A DNA stretch of 64,000 nt. Origin: Actinobacteria bacterium IMCC26207 (GTDB lineage: Bacteria > Actinomycetota > Acidimicrobiia > Acidimicrobiales > Microtrichaceae). The stretch covers positions 62,001 to 126,000 of the forward strand of contig LCZK01000010.1 in NCBI GenBank assembly GCA_001025035.1, in the 5' to 3' direction. Both the position numbers and the translations under genes were made by a program. Below are positions 26,356-35,516 of the stretch, piece after piece. Numbering within the stretch: the stretch's first letter is position 1; each line of letters starts with the position of its first letter. The notes beneath the pieces are model-generated. The model did not search any database. It saw only the letters and a program-made list of their open reading frames with translations, and had not been told where the DNA came from.

Positions 26356-27252
26356 TCAGCTGCTGAGTGTCTTGAGTAGCTTCTGTAGTTCGCCGGAGGG
26401 ATCCTCGGGAACGATGTAGCCGGTCTCATCGCGGATCTCGTCAAAGTGATCGCGAACGTCTTCAACGCTGTGACCTTCGCCGTACCAACCTGGGGTCAGA
26501 CCGATGAAGTAGCGGGCGACAACGCCTCCGGCCACGGAGTAGACCTCGCCCGACACGGGGCATTCCTCGTGTGCCAAGTAGACAACGGTTGGTGTTACTT
26601 CTGCGGGCTCGAGCTTGTCGCCGAGTGGGCCGAGCAAGTCTTCGGTCATGCGGGTCTTAGCAACCGGAGCAATGGCGTTCACCTTGATGCCTTTGGACTT
26701 GCCTTCGTTGGCAAGCACGCGAGTGAACCCAACGATGCCGAGCTTTGCGGCCCCATAGTTGGACTGGCCAAAGTTGCCGAGCAGGCCCGAGTTAGAACTG
26801 GTGTTAACCACGCGGCCATAACCTTTTTCTCGCATGATGAGCCAAGCAGGCTGCGTGACGTAAAAGGCGCCGAGCAGGTGCACGGCAATCACAGGCTCAA
26901 GCAAATCAGGGGTCAGATTGTGAAAGGTCTTGTCCTTGAGGATGCCTGCATTGTTGATCACGATGTCAACAGTTCCGAACGCATCCACGGCTGTTTGCAC
27001 GATGGCCTGGCCACCCTCTGGGGTTGCTACCGAGTCGTGGTTCGCCACTGCCTCGCCGCCGGCGGCGATGATCTCATCAACTACCAATTGTGCTGCCGAT
27101 GCGTTGTCACCAACCCCATTGACCGAACCGCCAAGGTCGTTCACCACGATGCGTGCGCCGCGTCGGGCCAATTCCAGAGCATGTGATTTTCCGAGTCCGC
27201 CACCTGCTCCGGTGATGATTGCTACTTGTCCGTCAAATCCGAGATCAGTCAT
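26356..27252 (-). CDS. SDR-family 3-hydroxyacyl-CoA dehydrogenase-like protein
   Basis: The 298-residue protein has the cofactor motif TGAGGGLG, NNAG, the catalytic serine in NTSSNSG and YGAAK. The segments VVNDLGGSVNGVGD and VINNAGILKDKTFHNL are typical of the dehydrogenase domain of the multifunctional peroxisomal-type beta-oxidation enzyme (HSD17B4-like), which oxidises 3-hydroxyacyl-CoA with NAD. No hydratase domain is fused. The acyl-CoA synthetase gene lies upstream on the same strand, 189 bases away; that gap holds nothing I can identify. Confidence 0.87.
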   Translation of the reverse strand: MTDLGFDGQVAIITGAGGGLGKSHALELARRGARIVVNDLGGSVNGVGDNASAAQLVVDEIIAAGGEAVANHDSVATPEGGQAIVQTAVDAFGTVDIVINNAGILKDKTFHNLTPDLLEPVIAVHLLGAFYVTQPAWLIMREKGYGRVVNTSSNSGLLGNFGQSNYGAAKLGIVGFTRVLANEGKSKGIKVNAIAPVAKTRMTEDLLGPLGDKLEPAEVTPTVVYLAHEECPVSGEVYSVAGGVVARYFIGLTPGWYGEGHSVEDVRDHFDEIRDETGYIVPEDPSGELQKLLKTLSS

Positions 27253-27441
27253 CTGTTGCCTTCATTCAGTCTTCGTCGTGAGTGCTCGTAGAGGCACTGC
27301 TGCTGCATCGGGCACGGCTGTGCTCCAAAGAATCTCCATAAGGTACCGACAGCACTGCCGCTGGAGAAATCGAAAGCAACCTATGGCTCGGCATTTCCGA
27401 AGGAATCCGCAGCACTGCTAGTCGGGAGCGGAACTCCTGCC

Positions 27442-29067
27442 CTATTCGGGGACTATCCCGAGTTGATCAAGTGCGTATTGCTTGTGGCGCTTGTAGTCCA
27501 CCTTGCCATTTGGTGCGCGACCGATGCTGTCTACAAACAGAACAGTCTTTGGAGCCTTGTATGCGGCGAGCACCGTTTTGACATGCTCAATCAGTTCGGC
27601 GGGCTCAACACTGGCGCCTGGTGCGATCTCTACAACGGCAGTGATGGCCTCACCGAACTTCTCATCGGGAACTCCCACTACGACTGCGTCGTGCACCTGC
27701 CCCTGAGTCTTGAGTGCCTCCTCCACCTCTTCGGGAAAGACTTTCTCTCCTCCCGTATTGATGCAGACAGACCCCCGGCCCAGCAGCGTGATGGTTCCGT
27801 CAGCCTCGATCGTGGCGTAGTCACCGGGCATGGAATAGCGAACGCCTTCGAACTCGATAAATGTCGCTGCTGATTTTTCGGGGTCTTTGTAATAGCCCAA
27901 TGGCTGATTGCCTGGCACCGCAACACGACCGCGTTCACCTGATCCCGCCTGAACGGCGTGGCCGTCATCACTGATGACCTGCGCTCCATTTCCGAGCGAA
28001 AAGTGAGCAGTCTTTTCTTCCGCGCCGGAAGATGACACGGACTGCCCTAGGCCGATCGCCTCGGAGCTTGAAAACGAATCGATCAGGAACATGTTGGGAT
28101 TGTGCTTGAGTAGGCCCTGCTTGGAACCCTCGGACCACATCACGCCAGAAGAGGTGATCAGGAACAGGCTCGAGAGATCCCAGCGATCTGGCTGAGCATC
28201 CAGCACCCGCAGAATCGGTTTGGCGAATGCATCTCCGACAATGGTCAGAGCACCGACCTTCTCCCGCTGAATGGTGTCGAGGAGTTCTTCGATGTCTAGG
28301 TGACGGTCCTCAAGGAGCACCAGGGATCCGCCGGCGGTGAGGTACAAGTTCGCAGTGAACCAACCAGTGCCGTGCATCAGTGGGCATGCGGGCATGCCGG
28401 GCATGCCGGGAGCCTCTAGGGAGTCAATCGCTGCAGTAAAGCCGATTGTTTCGGGGTCCTCGTTGAATAGTGGGTTGCTGACCGAGATGACGGCGCGAAT
28501 CAGATCGTCTTGCCGCCACATCACGCCCTTCGGCATGCCAGTGGTGCCCCCCGTGTAGATCATCAAGATGTCATCGCCAGATCTACCCCAGGCCGGTACC
28601 ACGCGCTCGGTGGGCACTGACACCACTGACTCATAGGCGGTTGCCCATTCGGGCATTTCGCCGCTGCCGTCATCTACCCAGAGCCAGTCGCGTACCTGGG
28701 GAACTCGCTCGCGAACAGCTGCAACGCGCTCGGTGAAACACCCATGAAAGATCACGGCCACGGCGTCAGCGTTCTGCCACAGATAGGCAAGCTCGTCATC
28801 CAAATAGCGATAGTTGGTGTTGACGGGAACGAGGCCGGCCTTGAATGCGCCGAATGCGCCTTCCATGTATTCAGGAGCGTTGTACAGATACAGCGCAATC
28901 TTGTCTTGGTGAACGGCGCCTTGGTCGAGCAGATACCTAGCAAGGCCATCTGCCCTCGCGTCGAACTCCTTCCAAGAGGTCCTTCGCTCTCCCTGTACCT
29001 GAGCATCTGACTCGGGAAAGCGATCGGCTACTTGTTCCCAAAGTTCAGCAAAATTCCAACCGGGCAT
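27442..29067 (-). CDS. Acyl-CoA synthetase (ANL family)
   Basis: The protein has 541 residues from ATG at 29067, which is preceded by a purine-rich site (gaaggggg); an upstream in-frame GTG at 29139 is rejected because the ribosome site then lies inside the gene. Motifs are IYTGGTTGMPKGVMWR (the ANL P-loop with TGGTTG), FSSSEAIGLGQS, LGRGSVCINTGGEKVFPEEVEE and APNGKVDYK with the catalytic lysine. The sequence resembles actinobacterial FadD proteins for long or cyclic acids such as sterol side chains. It is divergent from the acyl-CoA dehydrogenase at 29214. Confidence 0.9.
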   Translation of the reverse strand: MPGWNFAELWEQVADRFPESDAQVQGERRTSWKEFDARADGLARYLLDQGAVHQDKIALYLYNAPEYMEGAFGAFKAGLVPVNTNYRYLDDELAYLWQNADAVAVIFHGCFTERVAAVRERVPQVRDWLWVDDGSGEMPEWATAYESVVSVPTERVVPAWGRSGDDILMIYTGGTTGMPKGVMWRQDDLIRAVISVSNPLFNEDPETIGFTAAIDSLEAPGMPGMPACPLMHGTGWFTANLYLTAGGSLVLLEDRHLDIEELLDTIQREKVGALTIVGDAFAKPILRVLDAQPDRWDLSSLFLITSSGVMWSEGSKQGLLKHNPNMFLIDSFSSSEAIGLGQSVSSSGAEEKTAHFSLGNGAQVISDDGHAVQAGSGERGRVAVPGNQPLGYYKDPEKSAATFIEFEGVRYSMPGDYATIEADGTITLLGRGSVCINTGGEKVFPEEVEEALKTQGQVHDAVVVGVPDEKFGEAITAVVEIAPGASVEPAELIEHVKTVLAAYKAPKTVLFVDSIGRAPNGKVDYKRHKQYALDQLGIVPE

Positions 29068-29213
29068 GTTGCCCCCTTCAGCTTGTTGCGTACTTGACTC
29101 GCCACTGCGCAAACCTTGCGGCCGCTGCAATGCAACCACGTAGTAGGCCCCTAACGCAGCGGAGTGTAGAGCAGCATCAGACTTCGAGTCGCCGGGCCGC
29201 CTACTCTGCTGCT

Positions 29214-30389
29214 GTGGACTTCGAACTACCTCCAGAGACTGACCCTCGTCGAGTAGAGATCCGGTCTTGGCTCAACGAACATCCAAGCCCAACGGGTCGG
29301 CAACTAGCCGAGGCAGGTTATGTTGCACCTCATTGGCCCAAGCCCTTTGGACTCGCAGCGGATCCAATTCATCAGCTGGTTATCGACGATGAGCTACGAG
29401 CCGCTGGAGTGCGCCGGCCGAATAATCCAATCGGCATAGGTTGGGCAGGACCAACCCTGCTGTCCGCTGGCACCGAGGCACAGCAACACAAATATCTGCT
29501 TGGACTACTCAGCGGCGAAGAGATCTGGTGTCAGTTGTTCTCCGAACCCGGGTCTGGGTCAGATCTTGCATCCCTTGCGACTCGGGCAGTCAAAGATGGC
29601 GACGAGTGGGTGGTAAACGGCCAAAAGATCTGGACCTCACTTGGCCATCAAGCCAAGTACGGAATCTTGATAGCTCGCACCGACCCGGAGGAATCAAAGC
29701 AGCGGGGAATCTCGTACTTCATCTGCAAGATGGATTCCCCGGGTATCGACATCCGCCCAATCCCCGAGATGACAGGTGGTCACACGTTCAACGAGGTGTT
29801 CATGACAGACCTTCGGATTCCCGCAGAGAATCTGGTGGGTGAAGTGAATGATGGATGGCGCCTTGCCAAGGTGACGCTCGCGAATGAGCGCGTCTCCCTC
29901 TCGGCTGCAGGCGCATTGTGGGGAATGGGTCCAGACGCTGGGGACCTGTTGGATCTAGTGCGTTCAGCTGGCGGCGTCATCGACCCGCTGATGCGTCAGC
30001 GACTCGTGGACATGTACATGCAGTCCGAGATTCTGCGACTGATTCGACTTCGGACTGTGACTGCGGCAATTGCTGGTCGGGAGCCAGGCCCCGAGGCATC
30101 AGTGCGCAAAGTGCTCGCAGACGAACATGGTCAACAGATTATGGGCATAGCTAAGGATTTGGCGGGAGCAGGCGGAATGCTGACTGATGCTGGCCCGCTC
30201 GGCACAGAAGTGGGCATCTGGCACTACGGCTACTTGTTCGCCCCAGCGCTCACGATCGGCGGCGGTACTGGAGATGTTCAGCGAAATATTATTTCTGAGC
30301 GGGTGCTCGGTCTTCCGCATGATGTTGACGTAGAGGTCGGAAAATCCTGGTCTGAGAGTCAGCGTTCAGCCGGGAGTAGCGCCACCTGA
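29214..30389 (+). CDS. Acyl-CoA dehydrogenase family protein
   Basis: The enzyme has 391 residues from GTG at 29214, at VDFELPPETDPRRVEIRSWL; the longer in-frame start at 29094 gives an Arg/Gln-rich extension unlike the family. FAD-binding motifs CQLFSEPGSGSDLASL and KIWTSLGHQAKYGIL and the C-terminal GGGTGDVQRNIISERVLGLP are clear. The usual catalytic glutamate position near the C-terminus is not obvious (GGGTGDVQ replaces YEGT), a state also seen in FadE members that work as heteromers. It is the likely partner of the divergent acyl-CoA synthetase in lipid degradation. Confidence 0.86.
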   Translation: MDFELPPETDPRRVEIRSWLNEHPSPTGRQLAEAGYVAPHWPKPFGLAADPIHQLVIDDELRAAGVRRPNNPIGIGWAGPTLLSAGTEAQQHKYLLGLLSGEEIWCQLFSEPGSGSDLASLATRAVKDGDEWVVNGQKIWTSLGHQAKYGILIARTDPEESKQRGISYFICKMDSPGIDIRPIPEMTGGHTFNEVFMTDLRIPAENLVGEVNDGWRLAKVTLANERVSLSAAGALWGMGPDAGDLLDLVRSAGGVIDPLMRQRLVDMYMQSEILRLIRLRTVTAAIAGREPGPEASVRKVLADEHGQQIMGIAKDLAGAGGMLTDAGPLGTEVGIWHYGYLFAPALTIGGGTGDVQRNIISERVLGLPHDVDVEVGKSWSESQRSAGSSAT

Positions 30390-30483
30390 GCAGGTCGCTA
30401 CTGCTCGATTCCGAGTTGTCCGGACCCCGTACTGGGAATCTGAATGCTGCGGCCTAGCCCTGAGATTGGTACGGTAACCAGCA

Positions 30484-30735
30484 ATGGCAAAGAAACGAGT
30501 CGGTGATCAGTTGCAGGTCAAGGACAAGGTCGTTGCAGCAGTGGATCTTCTTGGAGTTCCTGCTGGCACCCGCGGCAAAGTCTCGCTAGTGAACGGGTTT
30601 CGGTGGATTCGCTACCGCGTCTATTTCGACAACGGCGCAGACCTTGGCTCAATCAATCGATCCGATCTTGTTCTTGCCAAAGAATGGACAGGTACTAGCG
30701 ACCAAACCGAGATAACCCAAGGGGAAAATTCATGA
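30484..30735 (+). CDS. Small KOW-like hypothetical protein
   Basis: The 83-residue protein MAKKRVGDQLQVKDKVVAAV has an SH3-like pattern LGVPAGTRGKVSLVNGFRWIRYRVYFDNG, resembling a KOW-type beta barrel. The last bases ATGA are shared with the start of the next gene, so the two are translationally coupled. I do not recognise a named family. The fold and coupling suggest a small accessory or nucleic-acid-binding protein, but no function can be assigned. Confidence 0.65.
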   Translation: MAKKRVGDQLQVKDKVVAAVDLLGVPAGTRGKVSLVNGFRWIRYRVYFDNGADLGSINRSDLVLAKEWTGTSDQTEITQGENS

Positions 30736-31781
30736 AGCTCAGCATGCAAATTGGGTACGCCGGCGGGTTTGCCGAGTCCGTGGAACAGGTACAAGCACTC
30801 GAGTCCGTAGGCATGGACATTGCCTATGTGGCAGAGGCCTACGGCTACGACGCTGTCAGCCTGATGGGTTACCTAGCTGCGAAGACTTCAACTATTCAGA
30901 TTGCTTCTGGCATTTTGCCGATCTACACGCGTACCCCAACTCTGTTGGCAATGACAGCGGCCGGCATCGATGACCTTTCCGAAGGCCGTGCCATTCTTGG
31001 TCTCGGTGCCTCGGGCCCGCAGGTGATCGAAGGGTTCCACGGAGTTTCCTACGACGCTCCCATTGGCCGCACACGAGAGATCATTCAGATCTGTCGTGAT
31101 GTCTGGAAGCGCGAAGCTCCTGTTGAGCATGACGGGAAGTACTACCAACTGCCGCTCCCTGCAGACAAGGGAACTGGCCTAGGCAAGCCGCTCAAGATCA
31201 TTACGCACCCACGACGGTCTGATATCCCCATTCACGTTGCTTCTCTTGGTCCGAAGAATGTGCAACTCACTGCCGAGTTGGCCAATGGTTGGCTGCCAAT
31301 CCTGTTTCACCCTGAGCGCGCTGCTTCGGTCTGGGGCGAGGACCTTGCGATTGGCGCTGCGAAGCGAGATCCGGCCCTTGGTGAGATGGACGTGATCGCC
31401 GGAGGAATGCTGGCAATTGGCCCAGAGTCCGAGGTTGGCGGGTTCCGTGAGTTCTCCCGGTCCATGGTTGCGCTCTATGTGGGTGGCATGGGTGCCCGAG
31501 GCAAGAACTTCTACAACACGCTCTTTACTCGCTACGGCTACGAGGCCGAAGCTCAAGAGATTCAAGACCTGTACTTGGCAGGAAAAAAGCAGGAAGCCGC
31601 AGCAGCAGTGCCGGCGAGTTTCCTAGAAGAAACCTCTCTTTGTGGAGAAGAGGGATACGTGCGTGAACGCGTTGCTCAGTTTGCCGAGGCAGGCGTGACC
31701 ATCCTGAACGTGAGTCCTGTAGCTAGAACTCTTGATGGACAAAAAGACGTGATTGCCAAGGTCAAAGAGATGTGTTCCTAG
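30732..31781 (+). CDS. LLM-class F420-dependent oxidoreductase
   Basis: The 349-residue protein is the third luciferase-like oxidoreductase here: MKLSMQIGYAGGFAESVEQ, MDIAYVAEAYGYDAVSLMGYL, QIASGILPIYTRTPTLLAMTAAG and GRAILGLGASGPQVIEGFHG are classic F420-dependent family segments. KYYQLPLPADKGTGLGKPLK is typical of a subgroup common in mycobacteria and Acidimicrobiia. The substrate is unknown. Its start overlaps the small KOW-like gene, and its stop overlaps the nitronate monooxygenase stop by four bases (ctag). Confidence 0.88.
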   Translation: MKLSMQIGYAGGFAESVEQVQALESVGMDIAYVAEAYGYDAVSLMGYLAAKTSTIQIASGILPIYTRTPTLLAMTAAGIDDLSEGRAILGLGASGPQVIEGFHGVSYDAPIGRTREIIQICRDVWKREAPVEHDGKYYQLPLPADKGTGLGKPLKIITHPRRSDIPIHVASLGPKNVQLTAELANGWLPILFHPERAASVWGEDLAIGAAKRDPALGEMDVIAGGMLAIGPESEVGGFREFSRSMVALYVGGMGARGKNFYNTLFTRYGYEAEAQEIQDLYLAGKKQEAAAAVPASFLEETSLCGEEGYVRERVAQFAEAGVTILNVSPVARTLDGQKDVIAKVKEMCS

Positions 31782-32743
31782 CGATACGCCGCTAGGCGCT
31801 CAAGTACCTGTTCGGCCTCGGCCAGGAACTGCTGGACCATCTGACCTGCCGGAACCAGAGTCTGAATCGCTCCGATTCCTTGACCTGCAGGCATGAACTC
31901 AATGCTGGGGTCAACCCCAAGAGTGTGCTCATCGCCACCAAGGTGATTGGCGCCGTCTTGCATGGACTTGATGACCTGGCCGGGGAAGGGTTGGGCCACA
32001 GCTCCAGAGGCCTCAAAGTCTCGGGCGTAACTGGTGCGCAACACGCGACAGGTCTTGCCGGTGTAGGCGCGGGTAATCATGGTGCCGTCATCGGCACCTC
32101 CGAGGATTGCCTCCTTATAGCCAGGGACGGCCCGTGCTTCGGGGCTCGCAATAAAGCGAGTACCGACCCAGATTCCGTCGGCTCCCAAACCAAGAGCGGC
32201 TGCCAAGCCGCGTCCGTCAACGATCCCGCCAGCAGCTACAACCGGTACTTGAGCGCCGACGGCGTCAACCACCTGTGGAACAAGGGCCAACGTTGCTACC
32301 TGGCCAGTGTGACCACCCGCCTCGGTTCCTTGTGCAACCACGATGTCGCATCCAGCGTCTACTGCCGCAATTGCATGTGAGACCTTGCCGCACATATTCA
32401 CCACGAGTAGTCCGCGCTCATGACATAGGTCGATCACCTCACGTGGCACTCCCAGGCCAGCCACAAACACCGTTGCGCCACCATCTGCGATTGCGGTGAC
32501 TTTCGCAGCCATGTCTTGTGGTGCAGCAGTCAGCAAGTCCACGCCGAATGGCTTCTTGGTGAGTGCTGCAGTTGCTGCAATCTCGCTCACCATCTCTTCG
32601 CTGCCCATAACAGAGGCCCCAAGGCAGCCAAACCCTCCAGCCTCAGAGACAGCCGCTACGAGTTCGTTATACGAGACTCCGCCCATACCAGCCAGCATGA
32701 TCGGATGGTCAACGTTCAGTAGTTCAGTCAGGCGTGTTTGCAT
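31778..32743 (-). CDS. Nitronate monooxygenase (2-nitropropane dioxygenase family)
   Basis: The 321-residue TIM-barrel flavoprotein has PIMLAGMGGVSYNELVAAVSEAGGFGCLG at the N-terminus, the FMN-phosphate segments VVAAGGIVDGRGLAAALGLGADG and VVAQGTEAGGHTG. The family oxidises alkyl nitronates or acts as a related enoyl reductase-like flavoenzyme. The catalytic histidine of GTEAGGH is present. It converges with the luciferase-like gene and lies 29 bases after the start codon side of the geranylgeranyl-reductase-like gene, possibly in the same minus-strand run. Confidence 0.88.
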   Translation of the reverse strand: MQTRLTELLNVDHPIMLAGMGGVSYNELVAAVSEAGGFGCLGASVMGSEEMVSEIAATAALTKKPFGVDLLTAAPQDMAAKVTAIADGGATVFVAGLGVPREVIDLCHERGLLVVNMCGKVSHAIAAVDAGCDIVVAQGTEAGGHTGQVATLALVPQVVDAVGAQVPVVAAGGIVDGRGLAAALGLGADGIWVGTRFIASPEARAVPGYKEAILGGADDGTMITRAYTGKTCRVLRTSYARDFEASGAVAQPFPGQVIKSMQDGANHLGGDEHTLGVDPSIEFMPAGQGIGAIQTLVPAGQMVQQFLAEAEQVLERLAAYR

Positions 32744-32771
32744 GGCGCCAATCTAGGGCCTTGAGATGGCA

Positions 32772-34046
32772 CTAGCGCGATGCGTAGGCCCCTGGCTGGC
32801 TGATCACACCTTTGCCCCATCGGCGCGGAGTAGCGATGAGCGCCCGTGGGTAATCCTCAAACAGCCATCTTCCAAAGTTCCTGCGGGTCCAAGGTGTTGC
32901 GCCAGCTATTCGTACAGCTCGGTCTGCGCCGCCTACTGAACTCAAACCCCGAACAAGCAGTTTCGACATGCGGTGATCGGCAACCAGTTCCTTTTTGAGA
33001 GCCACGGCATAGGCTCGGCCTGCCTCGCCTGACCGCCCGTGGTCTCGCACGGCCTCTGCAGCTCGGATTCCGGTCACCAGAGCCTGGGCAATCCCTTCTC
33101 CAGTCATGACATCGCAGGCTGCAACAGCGTCGCCCACAAAGAGTGCCCGCTCTGTGGCGGGCAGCATCTTGTCTACGCGGGCAGGGATCGGCCATGCCCG
33201 GTGAGGCTCATCAGCTACAAAATCTTCTCCGAGAACGGCCCGAATATGGGGCCGCTCGAGTAGATCCAACCACAGGGCCTTCATCTCTTTGGTTTTGCGC
33301 TCACCGTCACGCTGAATGCCAAAACCAACATTGGCCCGACCGCCAGGCAGAGGAAAAGACCAGAAATACCCCGGCAACAAGTCAGCCTCAAAGGAGATGA
33401 ACAAGTCTTTAGCCGCAACGCGCCCAACGCCCGAAACGTACTGTCGAAACGCGTGCCACTCGCCCAAATAACCTTGCACGGCCACACCAAGGTGTTTGCG
33501 TAAAGGTGACCACATCCCGTCAGCCCCAATGACCCAAGTTGCCCGAACGAGACCAATCCCTTCTACCTCGACTGTTATGCCGCTGGCGTCCTCTTGTGCC
33601 CCTAGTAGGCCATGCCCGTCGAGGACCTCGGCACCCTCTTTGCGTGCAAGGTTCAGCAGCGCCTCGTCAAGGTCCTTTCGTGTCGCGATTGCAGCAAAGC
33701 TGCCACCCGTGCGAGGTAGTTCAAACAAGCGGGTTGTTCCCGTCGGGGAGCGCACCCAGCAGTCTTCGGCTTCTTGCCAAGACTCGATGCTCTCGGGAAC
33801 TACTCCCAGCTCCTCGAGCAGTCGAAGGGCGCCTGTGGTCAAGCCGTCTCCGCAAATCTTGTCTCGAGGGAACTCGGCCTTGTCAATGACAAGCGACTGT
33901 ATGCCCGCCCGCGCAAGGGTAATTGCAGCAGCCGAACCTGCTGGGCCTGCGCCAACAATGAGCACATCTACGGATCTATCTGGGACTCCGGTACCTGCAG
34001 AACTCAAGCCAAATCCAGAAGTTCGTTGTAAGCGGTTCGCAGGCAT
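32772..34046 (-). CDS. Geranylgeranyl-reductase-type FAD-dependent oxidoreductase
   Basis: The 424-residue flavoprotein has the Rossmann motif VLIVGAGPAGSAAAITLARAG, the FPRDKICGDGL segment (PxxxCG) typical of the geranylgeranyl reductase family, IGADGMWSPLRKHLG, and GDAVAACDVMTGEGIAQAL. Family members reduce isoprenoid double bonds in lipids or menaquinone, using FAD and a reductant. Its start overlaps the end of the WS/DGAT gene by 43 bases, indicating coupled expression and perhaps action on the same lipid. Related FAD monooxygenases remain possible. Confidence 0.82.
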   Translation of the reverse strand: MPANRLQRTSGFGLSSAGTGVPDRSVDVLIVGAGPAGSAAAITLARAGIQSLVIDKAEFPRDKICGDGLTTGALRLLEELGVVPESIESWQEAEDCWVRSPTGTTRLFELPRTGGSFAAIATRKDLDEALLNLARKEGAEVLDGHGLLGAQEDASGITVEVEGIGLVRATWVIGADGMWSPLRKHLGVAVQGYLGEWHAFRQYVSGVGRVAAKDLFISFEADLLPGYFWSFPLPGGRANVGFGIQRDGERKTKEMKALWLDLLERPHIRAVLGEDFVADEPHRAWPIPARVDKMLPATERALFVGDAVAACDVMTGEGIAQALVTGIRAAEAVRDHGRSGEAGRAYAVALKKELVADHRMSKLLVRGLSSVGGADRAVRIAGATPWTRRNFGRWLFEDYPRALIATPRRWGKGVISQPGAYASR

Positions 34047-35425
34047 TCCATGAACACATCACCATCGGGCACAGCGGCGGGGTCAAGGTTCACGCCAATA
34101 TTGAGTTCATTCTGATAACTCAGGAGCGTGATGTTCACTGCGGCCCCTGCCAGGGGCCCAAATGGGTACACCGACTGCACTGGCACTCCCTGCAAATACA
34201 GCGGCACGGGTGATCCAGGCACGTTCGAGGCTTGGAAGTCCAACCCCTTCATCATGCTGCCGAATACTTGAGTGACAACCGTGGTGGGCAGCTTATTGAG
34301 GATTCCAGAGAGCGGTTCAACGAGTTGGTTAGCTGGTTCATCGCGGGCGGCAATAGCACGCTCGCGAATGTGGGTCATGAGTTCAGTTAGGTCCTCGAAA
34401 TCAATCTGAATCTCGAATCGCGCTGGCACGAAGGAGTTGCCAGATGTCTTCATCGATGCCGCACCACGGATATTGATGGGCATACCCATGCGGAGCGACC
34501 CTTGCTCAGCCCCGTGATGCTGGTGATACAGCGACATGCCCCGAGCAATCCCAGAGAGGAACGTGTCGTTGATCGTGCCCCCAATGTGATTCCCAACCTT
34601 CTTTGCAAGGTCAAGTGGCATGGAGAGAACATCGAGGCTATTCGAGAGCGTTCGGCGGGTCATGATCGCCGAGAGTGGTGTGCTCTCTGGCCGAAGAATT
34701 CTGGTGGCAGAGGCAAGTAACTCACTCGATGTCGTCACCGACCCACCGGGATCTGTGAGTGCGTCACGCACTGATCCTGCACCGGCCGAAGTGACCTGTC
34801 GAGCAAAACTGAACTGCCTGCGGGACTCATGTTGGAAAGCGTTCATGAAACGCTGGGCCTGATTAAGTACGTGAACGTCGGGGGCATGGGGCATCATGCG
34901 CTCTGCAGCATCTGGCTCAATCTCGAAGATCTCCAACATGAGTTCGACTCCGCCAACCCCATCTGTGATCGAGTGATGAAACTTCAAAATAATCGCAGAT
35001 TGGTTATTTGACAGGCCCTCGACGATGGTCGCCTCCCAGAGCGGCCGCGCCCGGTCAAACCCCTGCATAGCAATAGGTCCAGCCATGGCGAGAAGGTCTG
35101 CCATCGAGCCCGCGCCGGGCACGCGGGCAGAGCGAAGGTGGTAGCGAAGGTCGAAGTTGGGGTCGATCTCCCAACGGGGGGGAGCAAGCGAAAGGGGGTT
35201 ACCGCGTACTCGCTGCCGCAGACGCGGAACAATGCGACTGGCTCGATCAAAGGTGTGATGAAGTTGGTCTGAGCGAACTTCTCCTTCGAGCACCATCAGC
35301 GTGGTGACGGTTGAGCGGAGCATGGGATCCTTCTCGATGTTCCACATCAAGGCGTCCGCATCGCTCATGCGGTCCTCGAAGGTGACACCGATGGCCTGAC
35401 TAGATGAAGTTCCTTCTGTGCTCAT
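34004..35425 (-). CDS. Wax ester synthase / diacylglycerol acyltransferase (WS/DGAT), second copy
   Basis: The 473-residue protein has the catalytic HHSITDG at 150-156, the N-terminal ALMWNIEKDP, GGTINDTFLSGIARG, and FQASNVPGSPVPLYLQG, all in WS/DGAT order. It is a paralogue of the protein at 14904. It should esterify an acyl-CoA with an alcohol or diacylglycerol for neutral-lipid storage. The 3' end overlaps the geranylgeranyl-reductase-like gene by 43 bases, which hints at isoprenoid-containing lipid, but that is inference. Confidence 0.9.
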   Translation of the reverse strand: MSTEGTSSSQAIGVTFEDRMSDADALMWNIEKDPMLRSTVTTLMVLEGEVRSDQLHHTFDRASRIVPRLRQRVRGNPLSLAPPRWEIDPNFDLRYHLRSARVPGAGSMADLLAMAGPIAMQGFDRARPLWEATIVEGLSNNQSAIILKFHHSITDGVGGVELMLEIFEIEPDAAERMMPHAPDVHVLNQAQRFMNAFQHESRRQFSFARQVTSAGAGSVRDALTDPGGSVTTSSELLASATRILRPESTPLSAIMTRRTLSNSLDVLSMPLDLAKKVGNHIGGTINDTFLSGIARGMSLYHQHHGAEQGSLRMGMPINIRGAASMKTSGNSFVPARFEIQIDFEDLTELMTHIRERAIAARDEPANQLVEPLSGILNKLPTTVVTQVFGSMMKGLDFQASNVPGSPVPLYLQGVPVQSVYPFGPLAGAAVNITLLSYQNELNIGVNLDPAAVPDGDVFMECLRTAYNELLDLA

Positions 35426-35516
35426 TTGACTGCCTCAGCGATCCTCGATGTTTCTACACATACTAGGGATGCTGCGGGTGTGCTGCTTCGCGAGGACTGT
35501 TCTCAGTACTGAGCAA

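Noticed and set aside
26446..27186. A 246-residue + strand reading frame opposite the SDR gene
   Set aside because: It mirrors a complete SDR gene and has no recognisable features.
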